DNA of 64,000 nucleotides from Flavimaricola marinus (lineage in GTDB: Bacteria; Pseudomonadota; Alphaproteobacteria; Rhodobacterales; Rhodobacteraceae), in NCBI RefSeq assembly GCF_900184895.1, contig NZ_FXZK01000001.1, positions 868,001 through 932,000 on the forward strand, given 5' to 3'. A program made the position numbers and the translations under genes. The notes under the pieces are model-generated. The model was given only the letters and a program-made list of their open reading frames with translations. It was not told where the DNA came from and ran no database searches. Positions 18,086 through 26,998 of the stretch are shown piece by piece; the first letter of the stretch is position 1, and the number at the start of each line of letters is the position of its first letter.

Positions 18086-18574
18086 CTAGCGCGCTGCGTG
18101 GAAGGCCCAGACCCGTTGCGCCTCGGTCTCGACCGCGCAGGGGCGCAGTTCTTGAAGCCGCGTGAGGGCGGTTGCGCCGTCTTCCCCCGCCTCGATCATC
18201 AGCCGCAGGACCGCCATGCCGGACCGGCCACAGCCGCCAAAGCAATGCACGAGGACCTTGCCGCCCTGCCCGAGCAGCCCACGGACCAAGTCCGAGGTCT
18301 CGGCCCAGCCCTGGGGGTCGTCGAAAGCCGGGGCCGCGTAATCGGGAACGGGCAGGTGCCGCCAAAGCGATGCCGTAGGCGCCCATATCGGCCCCGAGCC
18401 CGCCCGAGCCCTTGCGCTCCAGTTCGAAGGTTTCGCACATGGTGATCACCAGAGAGGGCTGCCATGCCAGTAGCCTTTGCAGGTCGGTGGCATAGTGCCG
18501 CGTCCGCCCCGGCAGCGGGGACAGGGCCAGAACCCCGCCCCCACCGACAACTCGTGGATCGCGAATTCAGGCAT
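18086..18574 (-). pseudogene. Protein-tyrosine phosphatase-like gene with two frameshifts
   Basis: The pieces add up to a ~160-residue cysteine phosphatase. The frame from ATG 18574 gives MPEFAIHELSV, then fails at a G run (minus-strand GGGGG at 18542-18538). A second frame gives GVLALSPLPGR ... ITMCETFELERKG ... MGAYGI. Near 18368 the original frame returns with LWRHLPVPDYAAP and the signature HCFGGCGRSGMA (HCX5RS) to the TAG at 18088-18086. A missing G at about 18540 and an extra base at about 18368 explain everything. As read, the start frame meets a stop, so the gene is broken unless these are sequence errors. The ATG overlaps the stop of the ankyrin gene (ATGCCTGA), so the two were translationally coupled. 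Confidence 0.75.
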
Positions 18575-20069
18575 CCACCACCTGCCCCGGATGCGCCCTC
18601 GCCCAATCGCTGAGGAAGGCCGCGACCTCTGGTTCGCCGGCGAAGTCGACGGCCTTGCGTGGCAGGGCCAATCCGTGATCGAGCACGATCCGCAAGCACT
18701 CCAGATGATCCCGCGTCTCCTTGGCCGGATGGTTCTCCGACCCGTGCAGGATCGTGGTCAGCAAGGTGCCGCCAAAGCCGTTGACCCGCGACAGATCGGG
18801 GCGCAGGTCTATGAAATAGGCCAGCATGTCGGGCAGCCCCTCCCATCCGGCGATCTGCACCGGCGACAGGCCGTTGGTGTCTGGCCGGTCATAGTCCATG
18901 CCGATGCCGACCAGTGCCTTCACATGGCCCGACCGACCCTCCAACGGGACGATTTCGACGAGCAGGTCCGCATAGGCCCCAGACAGCTTGGCCGGGTCGA
19001 TGTATTGCCCCGGTGGCGGCACACCCTCGGCGGCGGCGGCCAAGAGCGCCTCCTCCTTGGTCAGGGATTGATCGACCCCGGCAGCTTCGAGCAGGGCGGC
19101 CAGGGCGCGGTTGCCGTAGACGCGGGCAAAGGCATAGGCGCTGGCGCCCTGATACCGCTGCCAGGTATCGGCTCCGGCCTCCAGCAACGCCCGACACACC
19201 GGCTCCGACGCGCCGCGCCGGGCAAGGTGGTGCAGAACCGGTATCCCCGGTCCGCCCGCCGCCCGTTCGTTGGGATCGGCCCCCGCGGCCAGCAGAAGAG
19301 CGATCTTGTCCTCGTCATCCTTGTCGATAGCCCTCAGCAAGGCATTGGTGCCGGCCGGTCGGGCGCCGTGGTCGAGCAGCAGTCGAACCCCGTCGGCATG
19401 GGGCAACTCGGTCGCGTGATAGAGCGACTCGCCGTCGTTGGGGTCGGCCCCCTGCTCCAGCAGCCACCGGGCCAGCGTCAGATTGTCCGCGTGGCCCAGC
19501 GCCAGATACAGCGCCGACAACGGGCCGTCCTCGTGGGGGATGGCATCGTTCACATCCGCGCCGTGGGTCACGAGCATCTGCGCGATGGCGATCATATCGG
19601 GCACTTTCTCCGGCCAGACCTGATGCATCCGCGACCGGGCCAGATGCAGGATCGGCCGAACCGGACCAGCCAACGCAACGGCGCGGTCGGGGTTCTCTGC
19701 CAGGGCCGCCTCGACAGCGGGGCGATCGTAGAGCGCAACCTCGAGGCCGAACAGGCCACGGGCCAGATCGGGCGTATCCTGCAACAGGCGCTGGACGACC
19801 CAGGTCTGTCCCTGGGCAAGGGCGATCTTGAGGCGCTGTTGCAAGGCGGCACGGTCCATGCCTTCGGTCTCGACCGTGAATTTCATCGCAGGCCAGCTGG
19901 GATACCCCGCTTCACGGGCGAGCACATGCAGCGCATCGGCATGGCGTAACGGCTCGGGGGGCTGGCGCATCTGAGCGGCGACTCGGCTGCGCGCAGCGGC
20001 ATCGCCCCAATCGTAGGCGCGGCGAAGTTCTTTGGCCTGACGGCGCAGGGAAGCAAGGGGATCAGTCAT
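18567..20069 (-). CDS. Ankyrin repeat domain protein
   Basis: A 500-residue cytoplasmic protein made mainly of ankyrin repeats. Recognisable repeat helices include LVTHGADVNDAIPHEDGPLSAL, WLLEQGADPNDGESLYHATEL, LLLAAGADPNERAAGGPG and LLEAGADTWQRYQGASAYA, so at least six to eight repeats. The N-terminus (TDPLASLRRQAKELRRAYDWG) is a charged helix common in this Rhodobacterales family. No enzymatic domain is seen; such proteins bind other proteins. Start at ATG 20069 has GAGGAAC upstream; in-frame starts to 20114 lack one. Its stop overlaps the start of the phosphatase gene, suggesting a functional pair. Confidence 0.82.
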   Translation of the reverse strand: MTDPLASLRRQAKELRRAYDWGDAAARSRVAAQMRQPPEPLRHADALHVLAREAGYPSWPAMKFTVETEGMDRAALQQRLKIALAQGQTWVVQRLLQDTPDLARGLFGLEVALYDRPAVEAALAENPDRAVALAGPVRPILHLARSRMHQVWPEKVPDMIAIAQMLVTHGADVNDAIPHEDGPLSALYLALGHADNLTLARWLLEQGADPNDGESLYHATELPHADGVRLLLDHGARPAGTNALLRAIDKDDEDKIALLLAAGADPNERAAGGPGIPVLHHLARRGASEPVCRALLEAGADTWQRYQGASAYAFARVYGNRALAALLEAAGVDQSLTKEEALLAAAAEGVPPPGQYIDPAKLSGAYADLLVEIVPLEGRSGHVKALVGIGMDYDRPDTNGLSPVQIAGWEGLPDMLAYFIDLRPDLSRVNGFGGTLLTTILHGSENHPAKETRDHLECLRIVLDHGLALPRKAVDFAGEPEVAAFLSDWARAHPGQVVDA

Positions 20070-20302
20070 CGGGTTCCTCATCATAGGCTCCGATGGTCCG
20101 CCGCTCAGGAGCATGTGAGAAAGCCGTATGGCATATCGTCAATCGCTCGGTTCGGTTGCTGATACAGCTTTCCGCGGACCCGGATGCCTCCCGACAGGCC
20201 CCGACGGTCTAGCCCAGACACCACGGCCTGTCCAGCGCGGCCAATGTAGACTTTGCCGACGGGGCGCGAAATACTTCCGCGCAACCGGCCAACCGGTGAA
20301 AG

Positions 20303-20908
20303 ATGGGAGGGCCGGGAGTGGGCACCTACGACGATATGCTGGCGGGCAAGCCGCACAAGGGCAACGCCCGGGAACTGGACGAGCTCAAGCAAAAGGCGGC
20401 CGCAGCCAAGGCCCGGTTAGACGCGATCCCCGACGACGACCTACCGGCGCGCATGGAGGCGGCCGCAGATCTCTTCGCCGAAGGCAGCGGACCTTTCGTG
20501 CTGATATCTCCCTTCACGATCCAGTTCGGGCGACATGTCAGGATCGGCGAAATGAGCTTCGTCAATCGCGGTGCGACGTTTCTGGACGGCAACACGATCA
20601 CCATCGGCAACCGGGTCGCCGTCGGCCCGAACGTGCAGTTCATCACCGACACGCACCCGCTGCGCCCAGAGGACCGGTTTCCGCCGCCGGAGCCGGAGGA
20701 CGATCCGCCGTTCCGTGTCATCAACATCGCTTTGCCGATCGTGGTCGAGGACGAGGCCTGGATCGGGGCCGGTGCGATCATTCTGCCGGGGGTCACCGTC
20801 GGGAACGCGGCGGTGGTCGGTGCCGGCGCCGTTGTGACAAAAGACGTGGCCCCCCGAACGGTCGTGGCCGGCAACCCGGCCAGAGTGCTCCGCTCCGTCG
20901 ACGACTGA
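20303..20908 (+). CDS. Sugar O-acetyltransferase (maltose/NodL acetyltransferase family)
   Basis: A 201-residue hexapeptide-repeat acetyltransferase. The N-terminal [18 protein letters not shown] segment is the Mac domain of maltose/galactoside acetyltransferases; the left-handed beta-helix follows with imperfect hexads ([40 protein letters not shown]) and the catalytic His in TDTHPL, ending with [11 protein letters not shown]. It transfers acetyl from acetyl-CoA to a sugar hydroxyl. ATG 20303 is used; GTG 20318 is an alternative with GGGAGG 7 nt upstream. No partner gene is nearby. Confidence 0.87.
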   Translation: MGGPGVGTYDDMLAGKPHKGNARELDELKQKAAAAKARLDAIPDDDLPARMEAAADLFAEGSGPFVLISPFTIQFGRHVRIGEMSFVNRGATFLDGNTITIGNRVAVGPNVQFITDTHPLRPEDRFPPPEPEDDPPFRVINIALPIVVEDEAWIGAGAIILPGVTVGNAAVVGAGAVVTKDVAPRTVVAGNPARVLRSVDD

Positions 20909-20942
20909 CCGAAATCGGGGTGGGGCTGCGGCGACAAAGTGC

Positions 20943-20973
20943 TTGACCTCAACCTGACTTGAGGTCGCATCAC
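20943..20973 (+). promoter_or_regulatory. SoxR-type operator/promoter
   Basis: CCTCAA (20947-20952) and TTGAGG (20959-20964) form the 6-6-6 dyad of SoxR boxes, extended to an 8-base inverted repeat GACCTCAA/TTGAGGTC. TTGACC (20943-20948) would be the -35; a 19-base spacer, the length typical of MerR-family promoters, leads to CATCAC, a poor -10. The dyad sits inside the spacer as expected for SoxR. The VOC gene starts 33 bases further on. No soxR gene lies nearby in the window. Confidence 0.75.
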
Positions 20974-21005
20974 GGGTCCATCGCAACTCATGAACGGAGC
21001 TTCCC

Positions 21006-21395
21006 ATGCCCATACCCACCCTGCGCGTCGCCCGACCGACGAACGATCTCGCCGCTCTTGTGCCGTTCTACCGCGACGGCCTCGGCCTCGAGATCATCGG
21101 CCATTTCGAAGAGCACCAAGGCTTCGACGGGATCATGCTCGGCGCACCCGGCGCGCCCTATCATTTCGAATTCACCCAGCACCCGGAGCACGATGCCGGT
21201 CGGGCGCCCAGTCAGGACAACCTCATCGTCTTCTACCTGCCGGATGCCCAGGAATGGGACCGCGCCGTCGCTCGAATGAGGACGGCCGGCTACGCCCCCG
21301 TCGCCGCGTTCAATCCCTACTGGGATCGAAACGGGCAAACCTTCGAAGACCCGGACGGCTACCGGGTAGTCCTGCAAAACGCGGCTTGGGGCTAG
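21006..21395 (+). CDS. VOC family protein (glyoxalase/dioxygenase superfamily)
   Basis: A 129-residue single vicinal-oxygen-chelate protein with two beta-alpha-beta-beta-beta modules: MPIPTLRVARPTNDLAALVPFYRDGLGLEII and the second around PDAQEWDRAVARMRTAGY ... DPDGYRVVLQN. The metal-site candidates include H (in PYHFEF) and E (in YWDRNGQTFEDPDG). VOC proteins include glyoxalases, bleomycin-type resistance proteins and fosfomycin enzymes; the substrate is unknown. ATG has GGAG upstream. The SoxR-type box in its promoter suggests induction by redox-cycling compounds. Confidence 0.88.
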   Translation: MPIPTLRVARPTNDLAALVPFYRDGLGLEIIGHFEEHQGFDGIMLGAPGAPYHFEFTQHPEHDAGRAPSQDNLIVFYLPDAQEWDRAVARMRTAGYAPVAAFNPYWDRNGQTFEDPDGYRVVLQNAAWG

Positions 21396-21487
21396 CGCAA
21401 ACCCTCCACAGCGCACCAGCGGTGGTGGACCTCTGCCGCCGCCGCGCATACCCTGCGCCAAAGCCCCGAATCCACCAAAGGTGCGCC

Positions 21488-23236
21488 ATGTCAGACCAAC
21501 CCGCCTATCAGGTGCTCGCCCGGAAATACCGGCCCGAGACCTTTGCCGATCTGGTCGGTCAGGACGCCATGGTGCGAACCCTGCGCAACGCCTTTGCAGC
21601 AGGGCGGATCGCGCAGGCCTTCATGATGACCGGCATCCGGGGAACGGGAAAGACCACCACCGCCCGGATCATCGCCAAGGGGATGAACTGCATCGGGCCG
21701 GATGGGAACGGCGAACCCACCACCGATCCTTGCGGCGTCTGCGAGCACTGCGTAGCGATCATGGAAGGGCGGCACGTCGACGTGATGGAGATGGACGCCG
21801 CCTCCAACACCGGGGTCGCCAACATCCGGGAAATCATCGATTCCGTGCACTACCGCGCCGCTTCGGCCCGGTACAAAGTCTATATCATCGACGAAGTGCA
21901 CATGCTCTCGACCGGGGCGTTCAACGCCCTGCTCAAGACGCTCGAAGAGCCGCCCGCGCATGTGAAATTCATCTTTGCCACCACCGAAATCCGCAAGGTG
22001 CCGGTCACGGTCCTGTCGCGGTGCCAGCGGTTCGACCTGCGGCGGATCGAACCCGAGGTGATGATCGCGCTCCTGCGCAAGATCGCCACCGCCGAGGGGG
22101 CCGAGATCTCGGACGACGCGCTGGCATTGATCACACGGGCGGCCGAAGGCTCGGCGCGGGATGCGGAATCGCTGCTCGATCAGGCGATCAGCCACGGGAC
22201 TGGAGAGACGACGGCCGAGCAAGTCCGCGCCATGCTGGGGCTGGCCGACCGGGGGCGCGTGCTCGACCTCTTCGACATGATCCTGCGCGGCGATGCGGCG
22301 GGCGCTCTGACGGAGCTCTCCGCCCAATACGCCGACGGGGCCGATCCAATGGCCGTGTTGCGCGATCTGGCCGAGATCTCGCACTGGGTCAGCGTCATCA
22401 AGATCACGCCCGACGCGGCGCAGGACCCGACGGTCAGCCCCGACGAGCGGGCACGCGGGCTCGAGATGGCCGAGAAATTGCCGATGCGGGTGCTCACCCG
22501 GATGTGGCAAATGCTGCTCAAGTCGCTCGAAGAGGTGGCTATGGCACCCAACGCCATGATGGCCGCGGAAATGGCGGTGATCCGGCTGACGCACGTGGCC
22601 GACATGCCGACACCGGACGAAATCGTGCGCAAGTTTCAGGACCTGCCGCCCCCTGCCCCCGGCGGCGGCGGCGGTGGCGGTCAGGCTCCGCGGCCCGCGC
22701 CCACCACGACCAATGCCCAAGGCAGCCCCGCGCCGACGCATTCCGGCCCCGCCGGCCCCTCCGCCTCGCTGGCCGTGGCCGCCGCACCCGAGGACGCATT
22801 GGCGCGCTTTGCACGGTTCGACGACGTGGTAGAGCTGATCCGGCAACACCGGGACGTCAAGTTGCTGATCGAGGTGGAAACCGGCGTCAAACTGGTGCGC
22901 TACAGCCCCGGCCGGATCGAGTTCGAACCGGCGGACGGCGCCCCGCATGACCTCGCGCAACGGCTCGGCAGCAGGCTACAGGCATGGACGGGCAACCGCT
23001 GGGCGGTAACCGTGGTCAACGACGGCGGCGCGGCCACGATCGCAGAAACGCGGGACGCGGCGGCACAGGCGCTGCGGTCCGAGGCCGAGGAACACCCGCT
23101 CGTGCAGGCGGTCATGCTGGCCTTTCCCAAGGCCCGGATCACCGCGATCCACACTGAGGCGGAAAAGGCTCAAGAGGCCGAAGCCGAGGCCCTGCCCGAG
23201 GTGTCCGAGGAATGGGATCCATTCGAGGACGACTAG
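21488..23236 (+). CDS. dnaX: DNA polymerase III subunits gamma and tau
   Basis: Clamp-loader ATPase subunit. The 582-residue protein begins YQVLARKYRPETFADLVGQD and has Walker A GIRGTGKTTTARI, a zinc module with cysteines in PCGVCEHC, the DEVHMLS box and sensor 1 region ATTEIRKVP. Domain III follows, then a Gly/Pro/Ala-rich linker (about residues 390-440, coding run of GGC codons at 22660-22685) and a C-terminal tau-like domain ending EEWDPFEDD. No slippery A-run like the E. coli gamma frameshift site is apparent. First gene of dnaX-ybaB-recR. Confidence 0.96.
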   Translation: MSDQPAYQVLARKYRPETFADLVGQDAMVRTLRNAFAAGRIAQAFMMTGIRGTGKTTTARIIAKGMNCIGPDGNGEPTTDPCGVCEHCVAIMEGRHVDVMEMDAASNTGVANIREIIDSVHYRAASARYKVYIIDEVHMLSTGAFNALLKTLEEPPAHVKFIFATTEIRKVPVTVLSRCQRFDLRRIEPEVMIALLRKIATAEGAEISDDALALITRAAEGSARDAESLLDQAISHGTGETTAEQVRAMLGLADRGRVLDLFDMILRGDAAGALTELSAQYADGADPMAVLRDLAEISHWVSVIKITPDAAQDPTVSPDERARGLEMAEKLPMRVLTRMWQMLLKSLEEVAMAPNAMMAAEMAVIRLTHVADMPTPDEIVRKFQDLPPPAPGGGGGGGQAPRPAPTTTNAQGSPAPTHSGPAGPSASLAVAAAPEDALARFARFDDVVELIRQHRDVKLLIEVETGVKLVRYSPGRIEFEPADGAPHDLAQRLGSRLQAWTGNRWAVTVVNDGGAATIAETRDAAAQALRSEAEEHPLVQAVMLAFPKARITAIHTEAEKAQEAEAEALPEVSEEWDPFEDD

Positions 23237-23429
23237 CCCATCGCGCAACGACGACGCATGCCCAAGGGCAACCACCGCGTTCGGTGGCCGAGGCCCCGCG
23301 CAATCCGGCAGCAAAGGCATTGAATGGCGCAGACGCCCGGTATCACGGCCCCACAGCCCCGCCGTCCCTTGTTCCCGCGACCCGCGAGCCCTATTCTAGG
23401 GGCAACAGAAATTCGGCAGGAGATATCCA

Positions 23430-23774
23430 ATGCTCAAAGGACTAGGCGGCCTCGGCGACATGGCCAAGATGATGAAGGCCGCGCAGGAAATGCAGGGCAA
23501 GATGGCCGAAATGCAAGAAGAGATGGAGCGGGTCACCGTCACCGGCGAAAGCGGTGCCGGTCTGGTCAAGGCCACCGCCACGGCCAAGGGCGAACTGACC
23601 GCGCTCGACATCGACCCGTCGATCTTCGTCGCCTCCGAAAAGGAAGTCGTCGAAGACCTGATCCTCGCCGCGATCAAGGATGCCCAAAGCAAGGCCAATG
23701 AACGGGCGCAATCCGAAATGGCCAAAATGACCGAAGGGCTGGGGCTCCCCCCCGGAATGAAGCTGCCGTTCTGA
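23430..23774 (+). CDS. YbaB/EbfC family nucleoid-associated protein
   Basis: A 114-residue DNA-binding protein that forms tweezer-like dimers. The sequence has the long N-terminal Met/Lys/Glu-rich helix ([20 protein letters not shown]) and the conserved core [21 protein letters not shown]. Its place between dnaX and recR is conserved across bacteria. ATG preceded by AGGAGA. Confidence 0.95.
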   Translation: MLKGLGGLGDMAKMMKAAQEMQGKMAEMQEEMERVTVTGESGAGLVKATATAKGELTALDIDPSIFVASEKEVVEDLILAAIKDAQSKANERAQSEMAKMTEGLGLPPGMKLPF

Positions 23775-23825
23775 CGACGACAGCCCAACGCGCCCCGGAT
23801 CGGCCCGCGACGGGCCATCCGCTTC

Positions 23826-23855
23826 TTTGGGTCAAAAATATCCCCCCCGGAGGGT
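23826..23855 (-). repeat. Dispersed gene-border element, copy 3 (variant)
   Basis: Minus strand CTCCGGGGGGGATATTTTTGAC. This copy has the CTCC-rich stem and T tract but a GATATTTTTG variant and no CCAAGATGAA tail. It lies between ybaB and recR, about 35 bp before the recR start. Confidence 0.45.
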
Positions 23856-23889
23856 CCGCACCCTCCACTCACACCAAGGGTTCCGCCCC

Positions 23890-24483
23890 GTGACCGACGC
23901 CCCCAAAGCGATGACCGATCTGATCGACCTGATGGCGCGGCTGCCGGGGCTGGGGCCGCGGTCGGCGCGGCGGGCCGTGCTGCACCTGATCAAGAAGCGG
24001 GGGCAACTGATGGGGCCGCTGGCCGAAGCAATGGCACAGGTCTCGGCCACCGCGCGGGAATGCCTCAACTGCGGCAATATCGGCACCACCGACATCTGCG
24101 AGATCTGCCAGTCCGAAAAACGGGGCAACGGGATGATCTGCGTGGTCGAGGACGTGGCCGATCTCTGGGCGATGGAGCGGTCAGCGCAGTTCAAAGGGCG
24201 CTACCACGTTCTCGGCGGCACGCTCTCCGCGCTCGACGCGATCGGGCCGGACGAGTTGCGGATCCCCAAGCTGCTCGACCGGATCGCAAGCGAGCAGATC
24301 AGCGAGGTGATCCTCGCGCTTTCGGCCACGATCGACGGGCAGACCACGGCGCACTACATCGCCGATCAACTGCCCGGCGTGACGGTCACCAGCCTCGCGC
24401 AAGGGGTGCCTGTCGGGGGCGAACTCGATTACCTCGACGACGGCACCATCACGGCCGCGCTCAAGGCGCGCCGCGCCCTCTAG
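23890..24483 (+). CDS. recR: Recombination mediator protein RecR
   Basis: A 197-residue protein that with RecO loads RecA at gaps. N-terminal HhH segment ([23 protein letters not shown]), four-cysteine zinc finger ([16 protein letters not shown]), and a Toprim domain beginning [13 protein letters not shown]. The GTG at 23890 gives the normal family length; an in-frame ATG at 23827 overlaps the repeat element and adds 21 unrelated residues, and ATG 23911 would cut the conserved start. Confidence 0.95.
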   Translation: MTDAPKAMTDLIDLMARLPGLGPRSARRAVLHLIKKRGQLMGPLAEAMAQVSATARECLNCGNIGTTDICEICQSEKRGNGMICVVEDVADLWAMERSAQFKGRYHVLGGTLSALDAIGPDELRIPKLLDRIASEQISEVILALSATIDGQTTAHYIADQLPGVTVTSLAQGVPVGGELDYLDDGTITAALKARRAL

Positions 24484-24555
24484 CCACACAATCGGCACGA
24501 CCTATCGGCCATTTCATGCTATGCTGTAGCCGCTGAATTGTTCGGGGAGGGAACA

Positions 24556-25368
24556 ATGGGCGACATTGATTCCGACTTCATCGGCTCGATTCCGGAGATC
24601 TACGACAGTCACCTCGTCCCGATCCTGTTCGAGAGCTACGCCAAGGATCTCGCGCAACGGGTCGCGCGATCAAAGCCGGCGGCCGTGCTGGAAATCGCCG
24701 CGGGCAGCGGCGCCGTCACGCGGGCGCTCGCGCCGCTCCTCGGGCCGCAATCGCGCTATGTCGCCACCGACCTCAACGGCGCGATGCTCGAACGGGCCAA
24801 ACGGCGTCACCCCGGCGACGGGCTGGAATGGCGAGAGGCCAACGCCACCGCTCTTCCCTTCGACGACGACAGCTTCGATGTGGTGCTGTGCCAGTTCGGG
24901 GCGATGTTCTTTCCCGACCGGATCAAGGGGTTCTCCGAAGCGCGGCGGGTGCTGCGCTCGGGGGGACGGTTCGTGTTCAGCACATGGGGCCCACTGGAGC
25001 GGAACGACTTCTCGCGCATCGCCGTCGAGACGCTGATCCGGCTCTACCCGGAAAACCCGCCGCTGTTTCTGGCCAGAACGCCCTTCGGCTACTCGGAAAG
25101 CCACCAGATCGAGGCCGACCTCACCGCAGCCGGTTTCGACGATTACCGGATCGAAGAGGTCTCGATCCACAGTGTCGCCGAGACGGCCGACCATTTCGCC
25201 TATGGTCAGACCCATGGCTCGCCGCTTGGGCTGGAAATCGAGGCGCTTGGCAAACCGACGCTGCAACAGGTGCGCAAGGCCATCGCAAACGCCCTGATCG
25301 ACCGGTTCGGTCAGGGCCGGATCACCGGCGAAACGCTCGCGCTCGTGACCGAAGCCGTCGCCCCATAA
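24556..25368 (+). CDS. Class I SAM-dependent methyltransferase
   Basis: A 270-residue methyltransferase of the UbiE/type 11 group. SAM motif I is VLEIAAGSGAVTRAL, followed by the acidic end of strand 2 (ATDLNGAML), VVLCQFGAMFFPD as motif IV, and ARRVLRSGGRFVF as post-motif. The acceptor is unknown. It resembles in layout the methyltransferase at 44856 (both have FGVMFF/FGAMFF and RPGG/RSGG). The ATG at 24556 has GGGAGGG 4 nt upstream. Confidence 0.85.
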   Translation: MGDIDSDFIGSIPEIYDSHLVPILFESYAKDLAQRVARSKPAAVLEIAAGSGAVTRALAPLLGPQSRYVATDLNGAMLERAKRRHPGDGLEWREANATALPFDDDSFDVVLCQFGAMFFPDRIKGFSEARRVLRSGGRFVFSTWGPLERNDFSRIAVETLIRLYPENPPLFLARTPFGYSESHQIEADLTAAGFDDYRIEEVSIHSVAETADHFAYGQTHGSPLGLEIEALGKPTLQQVRKAIANALIDRFGQGRITGETLALVTEAVAP

Positions 25369-25405
25369 GCCGGATCGCGGCGCGACGCCCTGTCAGCCGG
25401 CCCGC

Positions 25406-25966
25406 CTAGCCCGCCAAACCGTCGCAGGACGTCGCGTCCAATCGCGGAAGGCGGACCCAACCCATCCGGGCATCGCCATCGGGCGACGGGACAAAGCTCC
25501 AGCCATCGACATCGGCATACATCAAAAGAATGTTCTCACCGGTCTCGATCACCCCGGTCATGGGCGCGCTGTCAGAGCGACCCGAACGGAGGATCAGCGG
25601 CGGGCCGCGCCAGCCCAGACAGGCGCTCTCGCCAAGGCCCCAGACCGGCAGATCGATCAGGGCGAGACGGGTCGCCAGATGCGGCACGTCCAATTCGGTG
25701 CGGGTGGTATCGACCCGGCAGTTCTCGATGGCTTCGAAGTCGCGGATCTCGGCCACCATGCGGCTGGCGGAAGGGTCCAGCTCCGGCACCGTGGTGGTGC
25801 AATCGTCATTGCCGAAGACGGCCTGCCCCAAGGGCGACGAGAAGCAATAGCCCGCCCGATCGAAGAGCTGATTGCGCAGCAGCCACAGCTCGTCGCAATA
25901 GGCGTCGGCCCAAACCGGCGTCGCAGCGGACAGCAGCAAGGCCACCCAGATGGCGATGTGGGGCAT
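25406..25966 (-). CDS. Secreted DUF4453/YARHG-like protein
   Basis: A 186-residue exported protein. Signal peptide at residues 1-20 (hydrophobic core IAIWVALLLSAATPVWA). The mature N-terminus DELWLLRNQLFDRAGYCFSS followed by AVFGNDDC resembles the YARHG-like pattern of Rhodobacterales DUF4453 proteins. Several cysteines suggest disulfides. Function unknown. It is 111 bp downstream of trcR but a strong terminator lies between them. ATG 25966 is chosen for its AGAGG and signal peptide. Confidence 0.75.
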   Translation of the reverse strand: MPHIAIWVALLLSAATPVWADAYCDELWLLRNQLFDRAGYCFSSPLGQAVFGNDDCTTTVPELDPSASRMVAEIRDFEAIENCRVDTTRTELDVPHLATRLALIDLPVWGLGESACLGWRGPPLILRSGRSDSAPMTGVIETGENILLMYADVDGWSFVPSPDGDARMGWVRLPRLDATSCDGLAG

Positions 25967-26010
25967 GTGGAACCTCTTCGATCTCGGACATGAGCGAATA
26001 GAATGGCGCA

Positions 26011-26040
26011 AAAGAAAAGCCCCGGCAATTCTGCCGGGGC
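26011..26040 (-). terminator. Rho-independent terminator after trcR
   Basis: A perfect nine-pair stem (GCCCCGGCA 26019-26027 with TGCCGGGGC 26032-26040), four-base loop, then TTTTCTTT on the minus strand. It lies 38 bases after the trcR stop. Confidence 0.92.
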
Positions 26041-26077
26041 CTGTGGTCGTTACCTGCGGATGGCTCCAGGGCCGATC

Positions 26078-26866
26078 TCAGGGCTGTTCGTCCTCGTCGT
26101 CGTCACCGGCATCGCCGGGCAGGTTGAAGAAGCTCTCGGCATCCGCAACATCGCGGGTGTCCTTGCGCTCGTCTTCGTCGTCGAGGGAATCACGGGGATC
26201 GTCGCCGCTGTCGCCGAGGCTGAAGGTCTCGAGACCCGCAATGGCCGTCGGGATCTTCGGCTCGGTGTCCATGCCGAGGCTCTGCTCGGTCGAGACCAGC
26301 TTGCGGCGCTCGTCATCGGTCATCACGCCACCCTCGCGGGCCTTCTTGGCGTTGGCCTTCTGGACGGCGGCATCCAATTCGGACTGGCGGCACAGGCCAA
26401 GGGCAACCGGGTCGATCGGGTCGATATTGCCGATATTCCAGTGGGTGCGCTCGCGGATCGCCTGAATGGTCGGCTTGGTGGTGCCAACCAGCTTGGAGAC
26501 CTGGCCGTCGGACAATTCCGGATGGAACTTGACCAGCCACAGGATTGCGGCAGGACGGTCCTGACGCTTGGAGAGCGGCGTATAGCGCGGACCACGGCGC
26601 TTTTCCTCGCCCACGGCGGCGGCGTTGAATTTCAGCTTCAGCTTGGCGGCCGGGTTCTTCTCGGCCGTGGCGATTTCCTCGGCGGTCAGCTGGTTGTTGG
26701 CAATCGGGTCAAACCCCTTGACGCCGGCGGCCACGTCGCCGTCGGCAATGCCCTGCACTTCCAGCTCGTGCAAACCGCAGAAATCGCCGATCTGCTTGAA
26801 GCTGAGCGTTGTGTTGTCCACCAGCCAAACGGCGGTGGCTTTGGCCATAATCGGTTTGTCAGCCAT
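26078..26866 (-). CDS. trcR: DUF1013 family protein (cell cycle transcriptional regulator TrcR)
   Basis: A 262-residue protein of the alphaproteobacterial DUF1013 family, annotated by others as TrcR. The conserved core WLVDNTTLSFKQIGDFCGLH and PTIQAIRERTHWN contains helix-turn-helix-like segments; the C-terminal 60 residues are very acidic (DDEDERKDTRD, GDDDEDEQP). Essential in several alphaproteobacteria as I recall; a DNA-binding role is proposed rather than shown here. ATG 26866 (GAGGGG upstream) is preferred; GTG 26875 is in frame. Divergent from the RNase T2 gene. Confidence 0.88.
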   Translation of the reverse strand: MADKPIMAKATAVWLVDNTTLSFKQIGDFCGLHELEVQGIADGDVAAGVKGFDPIANNQLTAEEIATAEKNPAAKLKLKFNAAAVGEEKRRGPRYTPLSKRQDRPAAILWLVKFHPELSDGQVSKLVGTTKPTIQAIRERTHWNIGNIDPIDPVALGLCRQSELDAAVQKANAKKAREGGVMTDDERRKLVSTEQSLGMDTEPKIPTAIAGLETFSLGDSGDDPRDSLDDEDERKDTRDVADAESFFNLPGDAGDDDEDEQP

Positions 26867-26998
26867 GTCTGGCACCCCTCATCTAAACACGTCTTCCCCG
26901 TGGCCCGGTTTGGGGGCCGAGCCACTAGGGCCCTCGTTCTCGTTGTCGGGGAACTTTGGACGTATATAGTCGGCACAACGAAGATAGGAAAGATTAAA

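Noticed and set aside
18477-19949. A 490-codon plus-strand open frame
   Set aside because: Antisense to the ankyrin gene, which has clear ankyrin repeats.
20105-20392. A 95-codon minus-strand frame upstream of the acetyltransferase
   Set aside because: Overlaps the acetyltransferase start and shows no family, ribosome binding site or codon pattern supporting it.
22660-22685. GGC repeat tract in dnaX
   Set aside because: It encodes the flexible glycine linker between domain III and the tau-like region; not a genomic repeat element.
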